From JAWXCE01 sp033764775 (GTDB lineage Bacteria; Pseudomonadota; Alphaproteobacteria; Rhizobiales; Rhodomicrobiaceae): a DNA stretch of 64,000 nt. The notes under the pieces were generated by a model, which saw only the letters and a program-made list of their open reading frames with translations, searched no databases and was not told where the DNA came from. The first letter of the stretch is position 1. Each line of letters opens with the position of its first letter. Where the stretch lies: the NCBI GenBank assembly GCA_033764775.1, contig JANRIQ010000030.1:1-64000 (forward strand), given 5' to 3'. The position numbers were made by a program, and so were the translations under genes. Of this stretch, positions 9,383 through 16,958 are shown one piece after another.

Positions 9383-10108
9383 TCAGGCGAGCATGAGCTG
9401 TCCAGCCGCCACCTGCCGCACCCGGCCGTGCAGGATCACCCAGACGAACAGCCCGTTCCGGCCGAGCAGAGGCTCGAATATATCGTCGAGGATGTTGGCG
9501 CCGGCCGAGCACCGCCCCACTGACGGCAGCGCGACGCGCAATCCATTCGACACAAAACAACGCCCGGTCACCGTGAAGTCGTGATCGCTGATGGTCGCGA
9601 CGGGATGCATGCTCCCGCTGATCTCGTGCGACACCGGCGCCCGCACCGGCTCATGCCGAAACTTGACGCCGCCCACCGTCACATGCGGGACGACGCGGCC
9701 AGGCGTGTTTCGCGGCGGCGGCGCGCCGTCCGGGCCCGTCACCCAGAACCACTCGCGCCCGTCCATAAGGTCGAGCAGCCAGTCGAAGTCATGAGCGCAC
9801 AGGGCGCCGCCGTGCTTAAAGCTGTCGCCCAGGGCGATGACGCGCTTCGGATCGTACCGTTCGAGCGCCTCTTCAAGCTTTTCCATGGGAGACGCCGTGT
9901 CGTAAGGCGGCATCACAGCGTCCGCCTGATCCAGGTAGGACCCCTGGCACAGCAGCAAATCGGACAGCGCCAGAGTTTCCTCGGCCGGCCAATAAAGAGC
10001 GCCGGTCTTGTCGGCGACGAAGGATTTGCCGCACATAAGCAGACGCGCGCCGCCGCTCGGGAGCGCGTCGTCGTCGTAAGGTCGCAGGTTTACTGCGGGC
10101 ATCGCCAT
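9383..10108 (-). CDS. PdeM-like metallophosphoesterase with lost catalytic residues
   Basis: The 241 aa protein aligns by eye with the PdeM family (calcineurin-like phosphoesterases usually found with an ATP-dependent ligase and helicase): MPPYDT, RVIALGDSF, FRHEP and the glycine-rich end are recognisable. Several metal-site motifs are altered. The expected D-x-H is D50-L-L, GNHD is G125-P-D-G, and GHxHP is G165-S-M-H-P; only GD95 and H152 of the core remain. The start at 10108 is supported by GGAGG six bases upstream; longer readings are arginine-rich. Convergent with nrdJ, with no ligase or helicase partners nearby. Probably a pseudo-enzyme or a changed function. Confidence 0.75.
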   Translation of the reverse strand: MAMPAVNLRPYDDDALPSGGARLLMCGKSFVADKTGALYWPAEETLALSDLLLCQGSYLDQADAVMPPYDTASPMEKLEEALERYDPKRVIALGDSFKHGGALCAHDFDWLLDLMDGREWFWVTGPDGAPPPRNTPGRVVPHVTVGGVKFRHEPVRAPVSHEISGSMHPVATISDHDFTVTGRCFVSNGLRVALPSVGRCSAGANILDDIFEPLLGRNGLFVWVILHGRVRQVAAGQLMLA

Positions 10109-10377
10109 GCGTCGCCTCCAGGGCGCGCGCGGGACTCGCCTCAAGCCTCGCGCTCGCGCGATGTTAATAAGTCTTAATATCATCGCTGATTCGCCGTTCG
10201 CCGCGATACGGAAAAGCGCCCGCGCCAACGATCCGCGCGCCGGCCGTCCCGTAGAACACTAAGGCTTGCGTTTGCGCCAGGCGAAAATCTTACTGGCCGC
10301 AAAGCGCTCGCGTGGTCATCCTTATTTTAAGCTTAGATTGAGAACCGGGGCGAACCCGGAGCCCGTGAGGAGCCGTC
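10109..10377. other. Intergenic region without recognised genes
   Basis: About 270 bp between two divergent genes. It should carry their promoters, but no clear -35/-10 pair, riboswitch or repeat was recognised. It includes an AT-richer patch (cttattttaagcttagattg) about 60 bp before the gene at 10378. Confidence 0.5.
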
Positions 10378-10578
10378 ATGGAGATTATCGTTCTCGCTTG
10401 TCTTGTCGCTGACCCTTCGCAATGCAAGGATCAACGTCTCCCCGACCTCGTGGACACCGACAACCCGTTCCGCTGCAGCTTCCTGTCGATGCCCTATGTG
10501 GCCCAGTGGCAAGGCGAAAACCCCAAATGGATCGTGAAGAAATGGCGCTGCGGTTCGCCCGGCGCGCGCGACATGTAA
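10378..10578 (+). CDS. Small conserved-type protein of unknown function
   Basis: 66 aa, not assigned to a family. A GAGGAG ribosome site lies six bases before the ATG, which supports translation. The N-terminus (MEIIVLACLVADPSQCKDQ) is hydrophobic but short. Three cysteines (CLV, QCK, RCS) and a fourth in RCGSPG suggest disulfides or metal binding. No signal peptidase site is obvious. It precedes another small protein on the same strand by 68 bp. Confidence 0.65.
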   Translation: MEIIVLACLVADPSQCKDQRLPDLVDTDNPFRCSFLSMPYVAQWQGENPKWIVKKWRCGSPGARDM

Positions 10579-10646
10579 GGGTGGCGGCCCACGCGCGAGC
10601 ATGATACACGCTCAAACACTCCCGATTCCACGTCATGGAGGCTGTC

Positions 10647-10916
10647 ATGGAGCGGATCTTGGGCGGCAGTCCGCTCGGCGTCGCCATACGTTTGGTGGTT
10701 GCGTCGATTATTGTCGGCGTCGTCCTCACGGCCCTGGGACTTAGCCCGTTTGAGTTGCTCGACGCCGTAGGGCGCTTTGCGACCTGGGTGTATGAGCTTG
10801 GGTTCGACTCGCTCGACGTGGTCGTGCAGTATTTCCTGCTTGGCGCGGCCGTGGTGATCCCCGTCTGGTTGATCTACCGGTTGTTGAAAGTGGCCTCAGG
10901 CGGCGACAAGGGCTAA
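10647..10916 (+). CDS. Small membrane protein, DUF6460-like
   Basis: 89 aa from ATG 10647, chosen over ATG 10635 because GGAGG (10637-10641) sits five bases before 10647 and inside the longer reading. It has two hydrophobic segments, about residues 12-31 (AIRLVVASIIVGVVLTALGL) and 58-78 (VVQYFLLGAAVVIPVWLIYRL). The spacing around SPFELL and the C-terminal YRLLK resemble the DUF6460 family of alphaproteobacteria. Function unknown. Its end overlaps the pyrD end by four bases (convergent). Confidence 0.75.
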   Translation: MERILGGSPLGVAIRLVVASIIVGVVLTALGLSPFELLDAVGRFATWVYELGFDSLDVVVQYFLLGAAVVIPVWLIYRLLKVASGGDKG

Positions 10917-11983
10917 ACCTTGGCGTCCGCCCACTCGTCCGACCGGGCGCCCACCGCGTCCGAGATTCGGCTAAAGCCGCGTTCGGACAGATATGCGGCG
11001 ATCGCGGCATTGGCGGCCGGCACGAGCCCCGGCCCCGCGTAGATCAACCCCGTGTAAAGCTGAATCAGGCTCGCGCCGGCGAGGATTTTCTGCAGCGCCG
11101 TCTCTCCGTCATGCACGCCGCCGACGCCGATCAACGGGAGTCGGCCGCCCGACGCGCGATAGGCCCGCGCCAGAAATCGGGTGGAGCGGCGGAACAGCGG
11201 CTCGCCGGAAAGCCCGCCGCTCTCGCCGCGATGGGCGGACGGCGGGACGCCTGCGCGATCCACCGTGGTGTTCGTCAGCACGGCCCCGCTCACCCGCCGC
11301 TCCATCAGCAGCGCGATGGCCTCGTCGAGGGCTGCGTCGTCCATGTCGGGCGCGAGTTTGACGAGCACGGGCAGACCCGGCTTGTGCGCGTCGCGCTCGG
11401 CAAGCGCGCTTTGCAGCAGGACGTCGAGCCGCTCCGGCGCCTGCAGACCGCGCAGGCCTGGCGTGTTGGGCGATGAGATGTTGATGGTCAAATAGCTGGC
11501 CAGGTTGGCGAAAGCGCGCACGCCCGCGACAATGTCCTCGATGGGGTCGGCCGCATCCTTGTTCGGCCCGATATTGACCCCGACGACCCCGGCCGGCGCG
11601 CGCGTCGAGAGGCGGGCGATGGCGGGCGCGTGCCCGCCGCTGTTGAAGCCAAGGCGATTGATGAGCGCACGCTCGCGCATCAGCCGAAACACGCGCGGAC
11701 GCGGGTTGCCCGGCTGCGGGCGCGGCGTCACCGTGCCGACCTCTACAAAACCGAAGCCGACGGCCAGCAAGGCGTCGCATACGCGCGCGTCCTTGTCGAA
11801 GCCCGCGGCCATGCCGATAGGATTGGGAAAGCTCAAACCCCACAAAGATTGCCGCAGCACGGGGTCGGCCGTGCGGGCGCGCGGGTGAACCCCCGCTTCG
11901 AGGGCGCGCAGCGTCGCCTCATGCGCCTGTTCGGGTTCGAGAAGGAAAAGGCCCGGCTGGGCGAGCGAGAACAGCGAGATCAT
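10913..11983 (-). CDS. pyrD: Dihydroorotate dehydrogenase (quinone), class 2
   Basis: Oxidises dihydroorotate to orotate with ubiquinone in pyrimidine synthesis, at the inner membrane. 356 aa from ATG 11983. The hydrophobic N-terminal helix (MISLFSLAQPGLFLLEPE) marks the quinone-linked class. FMN and substrate motifs include NPIGMAAGFDKDA, EVGTVTPRPQPGNP, NRLGFNSGG, NISSPNTPGLR, LTNTT and GVGGV. The start overlaps the DUF952 stop (ATGA), so the two are coupled. Confidence 0.96.
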   Translation of the reverse strand: MISLFSLAQPGLFLLEPEQAHEATLRALEAGVHPRARTADPVLRQSLWGLSFPNPIGMAAGFDKDARVCDALLAVGFGFVEVGTVTPRPQPGNPRPRVFRLMRERALINRLGFNSGGHAPAIARLSTRAPAGVVGVNIGPNKDAADPIEDIVAGVRAFANLASYLTINISSPNTPGLRGLQAPERLDVLLQSALAERDAHKPGLPVLVKLAPDMDDAALDEAIALLMERRVSGAVLTNTTVDRAGVPPSAHRGESGGLSGEPLFRRSTRFLARAYRASGGRLPLIGVGGVHDGETALQKILAGASLIQLYTGLIYAGPGLVPAANAAIAAYLSERGFSRISDAVGARSDEWADAKV

Positions 11984-12345
11984 GACGAGCGCTGGTCGCT
12001 GTCCCGGGGCGGGAACACGTGCCGGCCGTCGGGCCCCAGCGGAAGGTCGTGGACGGTCACGACGGCGCTCGTCGGCAGCGGCACGTACAGGTGGGGAAAG
12101 AGATCGCCATCCCGCGCCGGCTCCCATGTGAGCGCGGGGCCAAGGGCGCTTGCGTCCACGGCCAACAGCACAAGGCCCTCTCTGCCCGCGAAATGCTTCG
12201 CCGCCGTAGCCTCCGCTTGCGCAGCGGTGGAGAAGTGGATGAAACCGTCACGGGCGTCATGCGCGGAGCCTTCGTACACGCCGCTCTGCATGGCCGCGCG
12301 CCACTCGCCCGCCCCACAAATTTTGTAGATGAGCGCTTCGGACAT
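11980..12345 (-). CDS. DUF952 domain protein
   Basis: 121 aa covering the whole DUF952 family: YKICGAGEWRAA, DGFIHFSTAAQ, LLAVDASALGP, WEPARDGDLFPHLY and the C-terminal LPLGPDG. Family function unknown; the fold is thought to be related to ADP-ribosyl-type enzymes, but this protein has no proven activity. It sits between lysK (9 bp upstream) and pyrD (4 bp overlap), a DUF952-pyrD arrangement seen in alphaproteobacteria. Confidence 0.9.
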   Translation of the reverse strand: MSEALIYKICGAGEWRAAMQSGVYEGSAHDARDGFIHFSTAAQAEATAAKHFAGREGLVLLAVDASALGPALTWEPARDGDLFPHLYVPLPTSAVVTVHDLPLGPDGRHVFPPRDSDQRSS

Positions 12346-12354
12346 GGCGATGCC

Positions 12355-13995
12355 TCACGCCGGGTGCGCTTCGCGCTTGCTACGCTTGGCTTTGGCCGGT
12401 TTCGCCGCATCGGCCTCCAGCCCAAGCGTTCGCGCGATGAGAGCGCGGGTCTCCTCCACGCCGTAAAGCTCGATGAATGGGCCGAAGCGCGGCCCCTGGC
12501 TTTGGCCGAGGAGCACCTCGTAAATGGCCGTGAACCAGTCGCGCAGCGGCTCGAAGCCGTGATCCTTGCCGACCTGGTAGACCATGGTCTGGATGTCGTC
12601 GCCGCTTGTCCCTTTCGGCGTTTTGGCCAGCCGGTCGCGCAGGTCGATCATGGCGGCGCGCTCCTGGTCGCTGGGCGCGCGGAACTGCTTCGCCGGCTTT
12701 ACGAAATCGTGGAAGTAAGCGACGGCGTAGCCGACGAGACGATCCAGATCGGGATGCGTCTGAGGGCTGACGGCGGGCGAGTAACGCTTGATGAAGCCCC
12801 AGAGCACGCTTTTGTCCTCGGCATTCGAGGCGCTGACGAGATTGAGCAACAGCGCGAAGCTGATGGGCGCGTCAACGGACGGCGGACGGCCGTTGTGAAT
12901 GTGCCAGACCGGGTTGTTGACCCGTTCCGCCTCGGTCTCGCGGGAAAAGGCGGTGAGATAGGCCAGATACTCGTCCATGTTTTTTGGGATGACGTCGAAA
13001 TAAAGCCGCTTCGCCGTTTTCGGCTTCTGGTACATGAACAGCGACAGGCTCTCCGGCGTCGCGTAGGTCAGCCACTCGTCGATGGTGAGGCCGTTGCCCT
13101 TCGACTTGGAGATTTTCTCGCCCTTCTCGTCGAGGAAAAGCTCATAGATATAGGTCTCCGGCGGCGTCCCGCCGAGCGCGCGGCAAATTTTGGAGGACAG
13201 GTTGACCGAGTCCATCAGGTCTTTGCCCGCCATTTCGTAATCCACGCCAAGCGCCGTCCAGCGCATCGCCCAGTCCGCTTTCCATTGGCATTTGACGGCG
13301 CCGCCGGTCACGGCGGTTTCGTGGCGTTTGCCGGTGTCCGGGTCTTCATAGACCACCGTCCCGCGCTTCGCGTCGCGCTCCAGCATCGGCACCTGCAGCA
13401 CCTTGCCAGTGTCAGGCGAGATCGGCAGGAAGGGCGAGTACGTCGCGCGGCGTTCCGGCCCCAGCGTCGGCAGGATGATGTCCATCACCTTGTCGTAGGC
13501 GGCGAGCATGCGCATAAGCGTCTCGTCGAACATGCCGGAGGTGTAACACGCCGTCGCCGAGAGGAACTCGTACTGAAAGCCGAACGCGTCGAGAAACCGG
13601 CGCAGACGCGCGTTGTTGTGGGCCGCGAAGCTCGGGTGCTCGTTCGAGAACGGGTCCGGCACGGCGGACAGCGGCTTGTTCAGATGCGCCGCCATCATCT
13701 CCCGGTTCGGCACATTGTCCGGAACTTTGCGCAGGCCGTCCATATCGTCGGAAAAACAGATGAGACGCGTGGCGCGGCCGGTGATCGTCTCGAACGCGTG
13801 GCGCACCATGGACGTGCGGGCGACCTCGCCGAAGGTGCCGATATGGGGCAGGCCCGAGGGGCCATAGCCCGTCTCGAAGATCACGGGCGCATCCGCAGCC
13901 TTACCTTTCAGCCGCGCGGCGATTTTGCGCGCTTCCTCGGCCGGCCAAGCCTTGCTCTCTTCGACGGCGGCGCGCGCCGCAGCGTCATTCCTCAT
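12355..13995 (-). CDS. lysK: Lysyl-tRNA synthetase, class I
   Basis: Charges tRNA-Lys. This is the class I enzyme found in many archaea and alphaproteobacteria. From ATG 13995 (GGAAG six bases upstream) it is 546 aa. Signature 1 is GPSGLPHIGT (HIGH type) and signature 2 is EKISKSKGNG (KMSKS type). GGAVKCQWKADWAMRW and GKDLMDS belong to the class I LysRS core. Starts at 14064 or 14016 would add 23 or 7 residues without a better ribosome site. First gene of lysK-DUF952-pyrD. Confidence 0.95.
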   Translation of the reverse strand: MRNDAAARAAVEESKAWPAEEARKIAARLKGKAADAPVIFETGYGPSGLPHIGTFGEVARTSMVRHAFETITGRATRLICFSDDMDGLRKVPDNVPNREMMAAHLNKPLSAVPDPFSNEHPSFAAHNNARLRRFLDAFGFQYEFLSATACYTSGMFDETLMRMLAAYDKVMDIILPTLGPERRATYSPFLPISPDTGKVLQVPMLERDAKRGTVVYEDPDTGKRHETAVTGGAVKCQWKADWAMRWTALGVDYEMAGKDLMDSVNLSSKICRALGGTPPETYIYELFLDEKGEKISKSKGNGLTIDEWLTYATPESLSLFMYQKPKTAKRLYFDVIPKNMDEYLAYLTAFSRETEAERVNNPVWHIHNGRPPSVDAPISFALLLNLVSASNAEDKSVLWGFIKRYSPAVSPQTHPDLDRLVGYAVAYFHDFVKPAKQFRAPSDQERAAMIDLRDRLAKTPKGTSGDDIQTMVYQVGKDHGFEPLRDWFTAIYEVLLGQSQGPRFGPFIELYGVEETRALIARTLGLEADAAKPAKAKRSKREAHPA

Positions 13996-14171
13996 GGCGA
14001 ACTTCCGAAATTGCATGCATTCTTGATCTACATCGACGCTAGATAGAGCCAACGGGCGCGTCAATGCTTCCTAGGTACGCATTTTCCACGATCCCGATCG
14101 CAAAACGCCGCACTCCTCTTGCAGGTCGGCCGGTTCCTGCGCAGAGTCCCGCGAACAACGAGGAGGACACC

Positions 14172-14582
14172 ATGACGGCCCTGAGCGCGCACGAGGCGTT
14201 GATCTACATGATGGTGACCATGTCGGCCGCCGACCGCCGCATGTCTCCGGACGAGTTGGAGCGCATCGGCGAAATCGTCCGGCGTTTCCCCGTTTTCCAC
14301 AGCTATGATTCCAATCGTTTGGTCAAAACGGCGGAAAGTTGCGGAGACATGCTGAGCGCAGGGGCGGGCCTCAGCGCCGTGCTCGACATGGTTGTGGAGG
14401 CGCTGCCGGCGAAATTAAGGGAAACGGCGTACGCCATCGCTGTCGAGGTCGCCGCGGCCGACCTGCGGGTGACGAACGAGGAAATCCGCGTGCTGGAACT
14501 GCTGCGCCATGCGCTTGGCCTCGACAAGCTGGTGACGGCCGCCATCGAACGCGGCGCCCGCGCGCGGGCTCAAACCCTCTGA
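14172..14582 (+). CDS. TerB/DjlA-like helical protein
   Basis: 136 aa starting at ATG 14172, with AGGAGG five bases upstream. The all-helical sequence has two TerB-like halves: a calcium-loop-like MSAADRRMSPDELERIGEI near the N-terminus and AAADLRVTNEEIRVLELL towards the C-terminus. TerB proteins are linked to metal or stress responses and bind divalent metal through such acidic loops. No other ter gene is nearby. Its 3' end overlaps the convergent ArsR-type gene by 13 bp. Confidence 0.75.
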   Translation: MTALSAHEALIYMMVTMSAADRRMSPDELERIGEIVRRFPVFHSYDSNRLVKTAESCGDMLSAGAGLSAVLDMVVEALPAKLRETAYAIAVEVAAADLRVTNEEIRVLELLRHALGLDKLVTAAIERGARARAQTL

Positions 14583-14878
14583 CGCTCCCGAAGCACCACA
14601 TCCAGCAAACCGGGGAAAAGCGCGTCGAGGTCGTCCCGCCGCAGCGAGTTGACGTGCGTCGCGCCTTCGATGCGCGTGCGCACGACGCCCGCCTCGCGCA
14701 GAACCCGGAAATGATGCGACATGCTGGACTTCGGCCGGCCGCGGTCGAGCGCGGCGCATGTCGCCTCGCCGTCGCGATGGAGCTGGCGCGCCACATCGAG
14801 CCGCACCGGATCGGACAGCGCATAAAGGACACGGGTGAGTTCAATTTCGCCGGAGGCCGGATGGCGGTATGCGCGCAT
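14570..14878 (-). CDS. ArsR-family winged-helix repressor
   Basis: 102 aa helix-turn-helix protein with ALSDPVRLDVARQL, SSMSHHFRVLREAGVVR and a beta-wing (GATHVNSLRRDDL), the ArsR/SmtB fold. It lacks the CxC arsenic motif, so the effector is unknown. It is divergent from an Old Yellow Enzyme gene, and an 18-bp palindrome lies between them; similar ArsR-OYE pairs control flavin oxidoreductases in response to electrophiles. Confidence 0.88.
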   Translation of the reverse strand: MRAYRHPASGEIELTRVLYALSDPVRLDVARQLHRDGEATCAALDRGRPKSSMSHHFRVLREAGVVRTRIEGATHVNSLRRDDLDALFPGLLDVVLRERQRV

Positions 14879-14913
14879 GGCTTGAATATAGGCTGACGCG
14901 GCGCTATGTGCCA

Positions 14914-14931
14914 GTTCGGTAGTTATCGAAC
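14914..14931. promoter_or_regulatory. Candidate operator, 18-bp inverted repeat
   Basis: GTTCGGTAGTTATCGAAC is an imperfect palindrome (GTTCG...CGAAC arms, inner TA/TA also matched). It lies between the divergent ArsR-type gene (start 14878) and the oxidoreductase (start 14959). Position and symmetry fit a winged-helix dimer site controlling both genes. Confidence 0.55.
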
Positions 14932-14958
14932 AACCGTACTAAATCCGTGAGAGGCTCC

Positions 14959-16053
14959 ATGGCTCCGCTTTTCTCCCCCTTTACGCTGAAAGACGTGACG
15001 CTGCGCAACCGCATCGCCGTCTCGCCGATGTGCCAGTATTCGGCCGTCGACGGCGTCATCAACGACTGGCACGAGGCCCATCTCGCGGGTCTCGCGCGCG
15101 GCGGCTCGTCACTCGTCATCGCGGAGGCGACCGCGGTCTCGCCCGAGGGCCGCATCACGCCGGGCTGCACGGGCCTGTGGAACGACGCGCAGACGCAAGC
15201 TTTTGCGCGGGGCGTGAAGCTCATCAAGCACGCCGGGGCGGTTCCAGGCATTCAGATCGGCCACGCTGGGCGCAAGGCGAGCGCCAACCGCCCTTGGGAG
15301 GGCGACGACCACATTCCGGAAGGCGATCCGCGCGGCTGGCGCACCATCGCCCCCTCTGCGGTGGAGTTCGGCGCCAACCTGCCGAAAGTCCCCGCCGAGA
15401 TGACGCTCGCCGACATCGCGCGGGTCAAGGCCGATTTCGTCGCATCCGCGAAGCGCGCGCTTGACGCCGGATTCGAGTGGCTCGTGCTGCACTTTGCGCA
15501 TGGTTATCTGGCGCAGGAGTTCTTTTCGCCGCACTCGAACAAACGCGACGACGCTTACGGCGGCAGCCTCGAAAACCGGATGCGCTTCCTTCTCGAAACG
15601 TTCGCCGCGGTGCGGGAAGTCTGGCCCGAGCGGCTGCCGCTCACGGCCCGGTTCGGCGTCATCGAGTTCGACGGGCGCGATGAAACGTTCGAGGAATCAT
15701 TGGAGCTGATCCGGCGGCTGAAGGCGGGCGGCCTCGACCTGATCGATGTGAGCGTCGGCTTCTCGACGCCGAACGCCAACATCCCGTGGGGACCGGCTTT
15801 CATGGCGCCTTACGCCGCGAAAGTGCGCCGCGCCGTAGAGACGCCCACCGCGACGAGCTGGTTCATTTCCGATCCGAAGCAGGCGAACGGGCTCATTGAG
15901 GATGGCAGCGTCGATCTGGTGATGCTGGGGCGGCCGCTGCTTGAAAACCCGTTCTGGCCGTACCGCGCCGCGCGCGAGCTTGGCGTGGAGCGGCCAGCCT
16001 GGACGTTGCCCGCGCCATACGCTCACTGGCTCGACCGTTATCGCGCCGCTTAA
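14959..16053 (+). CDS. Old Yellow Enzyme-family NADH:flavin oxidoreductase (YqjM/NamA type)
   Basis: 364 aa FMN-dependent ene-reductase that reduces activated C=C bonds. MAPLFSPFTLKDVTLRNRIAVSPMCQYSA carries the Cys of the thermophilic-like (YqjM) subclass that tunes FMN. IQIGHAGRKAS and HFAHGYLAQEFFSPHSN supply the substrate-binding and FMN residues, followed by RTDAYGGSLENR-like DDAYGGSLENR and the C-terminal LGRPLLENPFWPYR. The ATG at 14959 is preferred over GTG 14947 because AGAGG lies between them. Likely controlled by the divergent ArsR protein and used in detoxification of electrophiles. Confidence 0.93.
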   Translation: MAPLFSPFTLKDVTLRNRIAVSPMCQYSAVDGVINDWHEAHLAGLARGGSSLVIAEATAVSPEGRITPGCTGLWNDAQTQAFARGVKLIKHAGAVPGIQIGHAGRKASANRPWEGDDHIPEGDPRGWRTIAPSAVEFGANLPKVPAEMTLADIARVKADFVASAKRALDAGFEWLVLHFAHGYLAQEFFSPHSNKRDDAYGGSLENRMRFLLETFAAVREVWPERLPLTARFGVIEFDGRDETFEESLELIRRLKAGGLDLIDVSVGFSTPNANIPWGPAFMAPYAAKVRRAVETPTATSWFISDPKQANGLIEDGSVDLVMLGRPLLENPFWPYRAARELGVERPAWTLPAPYAHWLDRYRAA

Positions 16054-16904
16054 TAGAAGTTGGACGGGAAGTATCGCAAAAAGATTTCCTCATACCGCGG
16101 CGACGCCCTCACCTTGGCGATGCCGTAGTTGAGGATTTCTTTCAGGGCCTGGTTCTCGCGCGAGACCGCCACGCCGACGCCCTGTCCGAAATAGCGCGCC
16201 TCTCGGTAGCCTCCGGGCAGGAGCTGGCAACAGCCTTTCGAGTCCTGCCCATTCACCCAGAACATCAGGCTCACCGCGTCGGCGAAGAGCAGTTCCACCT
16301 CGCCGCCGCTCAAGGCCGCGCGCGCCTCGTCCGGCGTCTTATACGGCTTGACTTCGACCTCCTCGAAGAAATCGCGCAGATACGCCTCGTGCGCGGAGCC
16401 TTCCACCACGGCGACCGTCTTGCCGTCCAGGCCCTCCGGCGTCACATCGGGGATGTCCGCCCCGTTCTTGGCGACGAAGCGGGCCGGCGTATCATAATAC
16501 GCATCAGTGAAGTCCAAATCCTCCAGGCTTTTCTTAGTGATCGCGATGGACGCGATGGCCGCGTCGGCCTCGTTGTTCTTCAGCGTTTGCGTGATCTTGT
16601 CCCAGGCGACGGCGCTGATCTCGCACGTCACCTCCAGCTCCCGGCAAATGGCGCGCGCCATGTCGGCGTTGAAGCCGATGATCTGCCCGTCCTCATCGAA
16701 ATAGTTGAACGGCGGATAGTCGGGTTCCGTGATGAACCGCAGCGTGACGAACGCCGAGATGTCGGGTTTGGGGCCGAACGCGTCCTCGCGTGCGGGCGGC
16801 TCGCTCAAATCCTGCGGCGCCGCGGGGGCGGCCATGAGCGCGGCGGCGAGGCCCAAAACGGCCGCGACAATTGTCCGTCGATTTATGCTGTTTTCGATTG
16901 CCAT
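16050..16904 (-). CDS. Periplasmic amino-acid-type solute-binding protein (family 3)
   Basis: 284 aa from ATG 16904 with a signal peptide (residues about 5-31: INRRTIVAAVLGLAAALMAA, cut near APQD). The mature part has the family 3 fold marks: FITEPDYPPFNYFDEDGQIIGFNADMA, WDKITQTLKNNEADAAIASI, VVEGSAHEAYL and GVAVSRENQALKEILN. It would bind an amino acid or related cation for an ABC transporter or a sensor. No permease or ATPase gene is adjacent, so it is an orphan. Its end overlaps the convergent oxidoreductase end by four bases. Confidence 0.88.
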   Translation of the reverse strand: MAIENSINRRTIVAAVLGLAAALMAAPAAPQDLSEPPAREDAFGPKPDISAFVTLRFITEPDYPPFNYFDEDGQIIGFNADMARAICRELEVTCEISAVAWDKITQTLKNNEADAAIASIAITKKSLEDLDFTDAYYDTPARFVAKNGADIPDVTPEGLDGKTVAVVEGSAHEAYLRDFFEEVEVKPYKTPDEARAALSGGEVELLFADAVSLMFWVNGQDSKGCCQLLPGGYREARYFGQGVGVAVSRENQALKEILNYGIAKVRASPRYEEIFLRYFPSNFY

Positions 16905-16958
16905 TTTCAACAGATTTGAAAGAGTGGGGCCTTCGCCCAATTTCCGCCACATCCCGGC

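Noticed and set aside
12019..14046. Long plus-strand reading of 675 codons over lysK
   Set aside because: It is the antisense shadow of lysK with no domain character; GC-rich DNA often produces such frames.
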